The notes below the pieces were generated by a model. The model saw only the letters and a program-made list of their open reading frames with translations, searched no databases and was not told the DNA's origin. 7,278 bases of DNA from Paracoccaceae bacterium (lineage in GTDB: Bacteria; Pseudomonadota; Alphaproteobacteria; Rhodobacterales; Rhodobacteraceae), in the NCBI GenBank assembly GCA_007121115.1, contig SKMI01000200.1:1-7278 (forward strand), given 5' to 3'. A program made the translations under genes and the position numbers. This document shows positions 5,231-7,278 of the stretch, in pieces (the first letter of the stretch is position 1; every line of letters begins with the position of its first letter).

Positions 5231-6490
5231 CTAGGGATCCAGCGACAGAATCTGGAGATCCGCGACATTGGTGCCGGTCCCGCCGATGACCAGCAGGTCG
5301 CCCGCCAGCGACAGGGCGCGGTAGCTGTCGTTGTTGGCCAGCAGCGCGGCGGCGTCACCACCGGCGGCGGTCAGGCGCGCCAGCGTGTGCGGGTGGGTGA
5401 TGCCGCCTGCGGCATCGGTCGGCCCGTCGCGCCCGTCGGTCCCGCCGGACAGGAAGCGCCAGCCGCGCCCTTCGGGCAGCGCGTCTTTCAGGGCCATCGC
5501 CACGCGCAGCGCCAGTTCCTGATTACGCCCGCCGCGCCCGTCGCCGCGGATCGTCACCGTGGTCTCGCCGCCGAAGAGCGCCAGTAGCGGCTGCCCGCGC
5601 GGGGTCTCCAGCGCCACGGCGGCGATCCGGGCGGCGGCGTCGGCCACATCGCCGGTCAGCGCGTCCGAGACGATCTGCGCCTCGGGCCGCGCGGCGGCCA
5701 TGGCGTCGAGCGACAGGCGGTTGGACCCGATCAGCCGATTGTCGGCGCGGGGCAGGGGGCATTCGTCCTCGGGGCGCTCCAGTGCCGTGCGGGCCGCGTC
5801 GGGCAGCGCGTCCCACAGGCCCCGGTCGCGGAGCAGGGCGCGCGCCTCCGCCCGGGCCAGGATCGGCGCCACCGTCGGCCCCGAGGCGATCACCCGCAGG
5901 TCATCGCCAATCACATCCGACAGGATCAGCGCCACCACCCGCGCCGGGGCAGCGGCGCGCAACAGCCCCCCGCCCTTGAGCCGCGACAGGTGCTGGCGCA
6001 CGGCGTTCATCGCGGTGATGTCCAGCCCGGCGCCCAGAAGAAGTTCACTCACCGCCGCCTTGTCGGCCAGGCGCACGCCGTCGACCGGCGCAGGCAGGAG
6101 CGCCGAGCCGCCGCCCGACACCAGCACCAGCACCGTGTCGCCTGCCCCCGCGCCCGCCAGCATCTCCAGCGCGGCCTGCCCGGCGGCAAGCCCCCCCGAA
6201 TCGGGTACCGGGTGACCCGCCGTCATCACGCGCGCGCCCTCCAGCGGCTGCGCATTCTCGGCGTTGGTGACCACCAGCGCGCCCGCCGGGGTGACGCCCG
6301 CTTCGGCCAGCGCGGCCAGCGCCGCGCCGCTCATCGACACCGCCGCCTTGCCCACGCCCAGCACATGCACGCGCCCGGCCAGCGGCACCCCGGCCATAGC
6401 CCGCGCCACCGCCGCGCCGGGATCGGCGGCGCGCACGCCGGTCTCGAAGAGTGCGATCATCTCGGGGCGCGTCAGCGGCATTCGGGGCAT
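5231..6490 (-). CDS. Glycerate 2-kinase, MOFRL/DUF4147 type (TtuD/GckA-like; often mislabelled hydroxypyruvate reductase)
   Basis: A 419-residue protein, the normal size for class II glycerate kinases, which convert D-glycerate and ATP to 2-phosphoglycerate. The N-terminal DUF4147 domain shows HVLGVGKAA (42-50, with the conserved Lys48), TAGHPVPDSGG (90-100), LVSGGGSALL (123-132), MNAVRQHLSRLKGGGL (161-176) and LSDVIGDDLRVIASGPT (190-206). The C-terminal MOFRL domain shows GGETTVTI (307-314), GRGGRNQELAL (318-328), SGGTDGRDGPTDAAG (348-362) and GTGTNVADLQI (404-414). Some databases call these hydroxypyruvate reductases because of an old tartrate-operon label; there is no dehydrogenase fold here. 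The start is uncertain: ATG 6490 and ATG 6481 (residue 4) both lack a strong ribosome site. It precedes the methyltransferase by 66 bp on the same strand, so co-transcription is likely but not proven. Its role may be to return glycine/serine carbon, via hydroxypyruvate and glycerate, to glycolysis. Confidence 0.93.
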   Translation of the reverse strand: MPRMPLTRPEMIALFETGVRAADPGAAVARAMAGVPLAGRVHVLGVGKAAVSMSGAALAALAEAGVTPAGALVVTNAENAQPLEGARVMTAGHPVPDSGGLAAGQAALEMLAGAGAGDTVLVLVSGGGSALLPAPVDGVRLADKAAVSELLLGAGLDITAMNAVRQHLSRLKGGGLLRAAAPARVVALILSDVIGDDLRVIASGPTVAPILARAEARALLRDRGLWDALPDAARTALERPEDECPLPRADNRLIGSNRLSLDAMAAARPEAQIVSDALTGDVADAAARIAAVALETPRGQPLLALFGGETTVTIRGDGRGGRNQELALRVAMALKDALPEGRGWRFLSGGTDGRDGPTDAAGGITHPHTLARLTAAGGDAAALLANNDSYRALSLAGDLLVIGGTGTNVADLQILSLDP

Positions 6491-6506
6491 CCGTTGGCGG
6501 GTGCGT

Positions 6507-6543
6507 CCCCTTTGTCCGCGCGGAATGCCGCGCAGGCAAGGGG
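6507..6543. promoter_or_regulatory. Interrupted dyad over a possible glycerate kinase promoter
   Basis: The divergent spacer holds a 37-bp dyad. Outer arms CCCCTT/AAGGGG (6507-6512 and 6538-6543), a CC/GG step (6516-6517 and 6535-6536) and inner arms GCGCGG/CCGCGC (6518-6523 and 6528-6533) flank an AATG centre. On the minus strand a weak promoter overlaps it exactly: TTGCCT (6539-6534), a 17-bp spacer, and GACAAA (6516-6511). If that promoter is used, the inner arms fill the spacer, as expected for an operator, and the leader to the kinase ATG would be about 14-23 bases. It could equally be an RNA hairpin if transcription starts further upstream. The binding protein is unknown. Confidence 0.4.
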
Positions 6544-6630
6544 TTTCTGCGCGCGCGGCTATGGCGGGGGCGGGGCGGGCTTGCTAAGAGGTGCCAGCGC
6601 GCGGGGAGGCGCGCCGTATTTCATCCAGCC

Positions 6631-6637
6631 AGAGGAG
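6631..6637 (+). promoter_or_regulatory. Strong ribosome binding site of fabG
   Basis: AGAGGAG stands 6 bases before ATG 6644 and fixes the start of the reductase gene. The untranslated stretch just upstream contains two GCGCGC blocks (6597-6602 and 6609-6614) around GGGGAG that could pair. I could not find a convincing -35/-10 pair for fabG on the plus strand between 6491 and 6630. Confidence 0.85.
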
Positions 6638-6643
6638 CGTGCC

Positions 6644-7278
6644 ATGTTCGACCTTTCCGGGAAATCCGCCCTTGTCACTGGCGCCTCGGGCGGGATCGGC
6701 GCCGCCATCGCACGGGCGCTGCATGGCGCGGGCGCGGCGGTGGCGCTCTCGGGCACGCGCGAGGCACCGCTGGAAGCGCTGGCCGCCGAGATGGGGGACC
6801 GCGCGCATGTGCTGCCCTGCAACCTGTCCGACGCAGCGGCGGTGGACGCGCTGCCGAAATCCGCCGCCGCCGCGCTGGGCGGGCTGGACATTCTGGTCAA
6901 CAACGCCGGAATCACCCGTGACAACCTGTTCATGCGCATGTCCGATGACGACTGGACCGCGGTGATGGAGGTCAACCTGACCGCCACCATGCGGCTGTGC
7001 CGCGGGTCCATCCGCCCGATGATGAAGGCGCGCTGGGGGCGGATCGTCAACATCGGCTCGGTTGTGGGGTCGATCGGCAATCCGGGCCAGGCGAATTATG
7101 CCGCTGCCAAGGCCGGGATGGTGGGGCTGTCGAAGGCGCTGGCGCATGAGGTCGCCGGGCGCGGGATCACGGTGAACTGCGTCTCGCCCGGTTTCGTCGA
7201 AACCGCCATGACCGGCAAGCTGACCGACGAACAGCGCGCCGGGCTGATGGCCAAGGTGCCCGCCGGGCGCATGGGCAC
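6644..7278 (+). CDS. fabG: 3-oxoacyl-[acyl-carrier-protein] reductase, N-terminal 211 residues
   Basis: A classical short-chain dehydrogenase cut by the right edge; about 35 of the usual 245 or so residues are missing. Cofactor loop TGASGGIG (12-19), NNAG (86-89), Asn111, Ser139 (in IVNIGSVVG, 134-142), Tyr152 and Lys156 (YAAAK) form the complete Asn-Ser-Tyr-Lys tetrad, followed by VNCVSPGFVETAMT. The GNPGQANYAAAKAG segment (145-158) and the LFMRMSDDDW stretch (95-104) are typical of FabG proper rather than other SDR enzymes. FabG reduces 3-oxoacyl-ACP with NADPH in the first reductive step of fatty acid elongation. No fabD lies directly upstream; the neighbour is the divergent glycerate kinase. 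acpP often follows fabG, but would be outside the window. The start follows a strong ribosome site. Confidence 0.93.
   Translation, partial: MFDLSGKSALVTGASGGIGAAIARALHGAGAAVALSGTREAPLEALAAEMGDRAHVLPCNLSDAAAVDALPKSAAAALGGLDILVNNAGITRDNLFMRMSDDDWTAVMEVNLTATMRLCRGSIRPMMKARWGRIVNIGSVVGSIGNPGQANYAAAKAGMVGLSKALAHEVAGRGITVNCVSPGFVETAMTGKLTDEQRAGLMAKVPAGRMG

Noticed and set aside
4067..5587. Plus-strand open frame of 506 codons spanning three minus-strand genes
   Set aside because: It runs opposite parts of three well-recognised genes and across their spacers, has a low-complexity Gly/Arg/Gln/His composition, and lacks a ribosome site or motif.
6559..6589. fabG promoter based on CTATGG or GCTAAG as -10 boxes
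   Set aside because: No acceptable -35 hexamer lies 16-18 bp upstream of either; the match is no better than chance.
1..7278. CRISPR array, insertion sequence, prophage, toxin-antitoxin or defence genes
   Set aside because: No regularly spaced direct repeats, no transposase or integrase motifs, no terminal repeats; every long real frame is a housekeeping or metabolic gene.

Overview
The window looks like chromosomal DNA of a high-GC alphaproteobacterium, most likely a member of the Rhodobacteraceae (Rhodobacter/Roseobacter/Paracoccus relatives). The basis is very GC-rich codon use, an rplM-rpsI pair whose S9 has the long N-terminal extension usual in alphaproteobacteria, a large DAO-GcvT fusion oxidoreductase of a kind abundant in marine Rhodobacteraceae, and an intergenic stem-loop element ending in a CCCCCCGAGGATACTTTT block that resembles a repeat I recall from that family. 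No database search was possible, so the taxonomic call is from pattern recognition.

Layout, left to right. Bases 1-159 (minus) are the start of a gene for a probable 5'-methylthioadenosine/S-adenosylhomocysteine nucleosidase that runs off the left edge. Bases 193-600 hold no convincing gene, but do contain a paired stem-loop element (290-352) and short inverted repeats next to the nucleosidase start. A rho-independent terminator (601-632) closes the ribosomal protein operon rplM (L13) - rpsI (S9), which is read on the minus strand from a probable promoter at 1686-1713. Bases 1622-1815 are an intergenic spacer with an AT-rich island. Three minus-strand genes follow and are read in the order glycerate 2-kinase (5231-6490), zinc-type homocysteine S-methyltransferase (4262-5164), and FAD/GcvT demethylating dehydrogenase (1816-4251). 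A divergent intergenic region (6491-6643) with a strong interrupted dyad separates them from a plus-strand fabG-type short-chain reductase, which is cut by the right edge.

The three metabolic genes make a plausible pathway. A betaine-type homocysteine S-methyltransferase would yield methionine and dimethylglycine. The DAO-GcvT enzyme would oxidatively demethylate dimethylglycine or sarcosine and pass the C1 unit to folate. The resulting glycine can reach serine, hydroxypyruvate and glycerate, which the kinase phosphorylates to 2-phosphoglycerate. The methyltransferase and dehydrogenase are almost certainly co-transcribed (10-bp gap). The kinase is 66 bp upstream and only probably in the same unit. 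The nucleosidase at the left edge also belongs to methyl-group metabolism, but it is a separate transcription unit.

I see no mobile element, CRISPR array, tRNA, rRNA or defence system. The window is mostly ordinary core and catabolic genome. The points that most merit a second look are the intergenic stem-loop element, the dyad over the possible kinase promoter, and the substrate of the methyltransferase/dehydrogenase pair.
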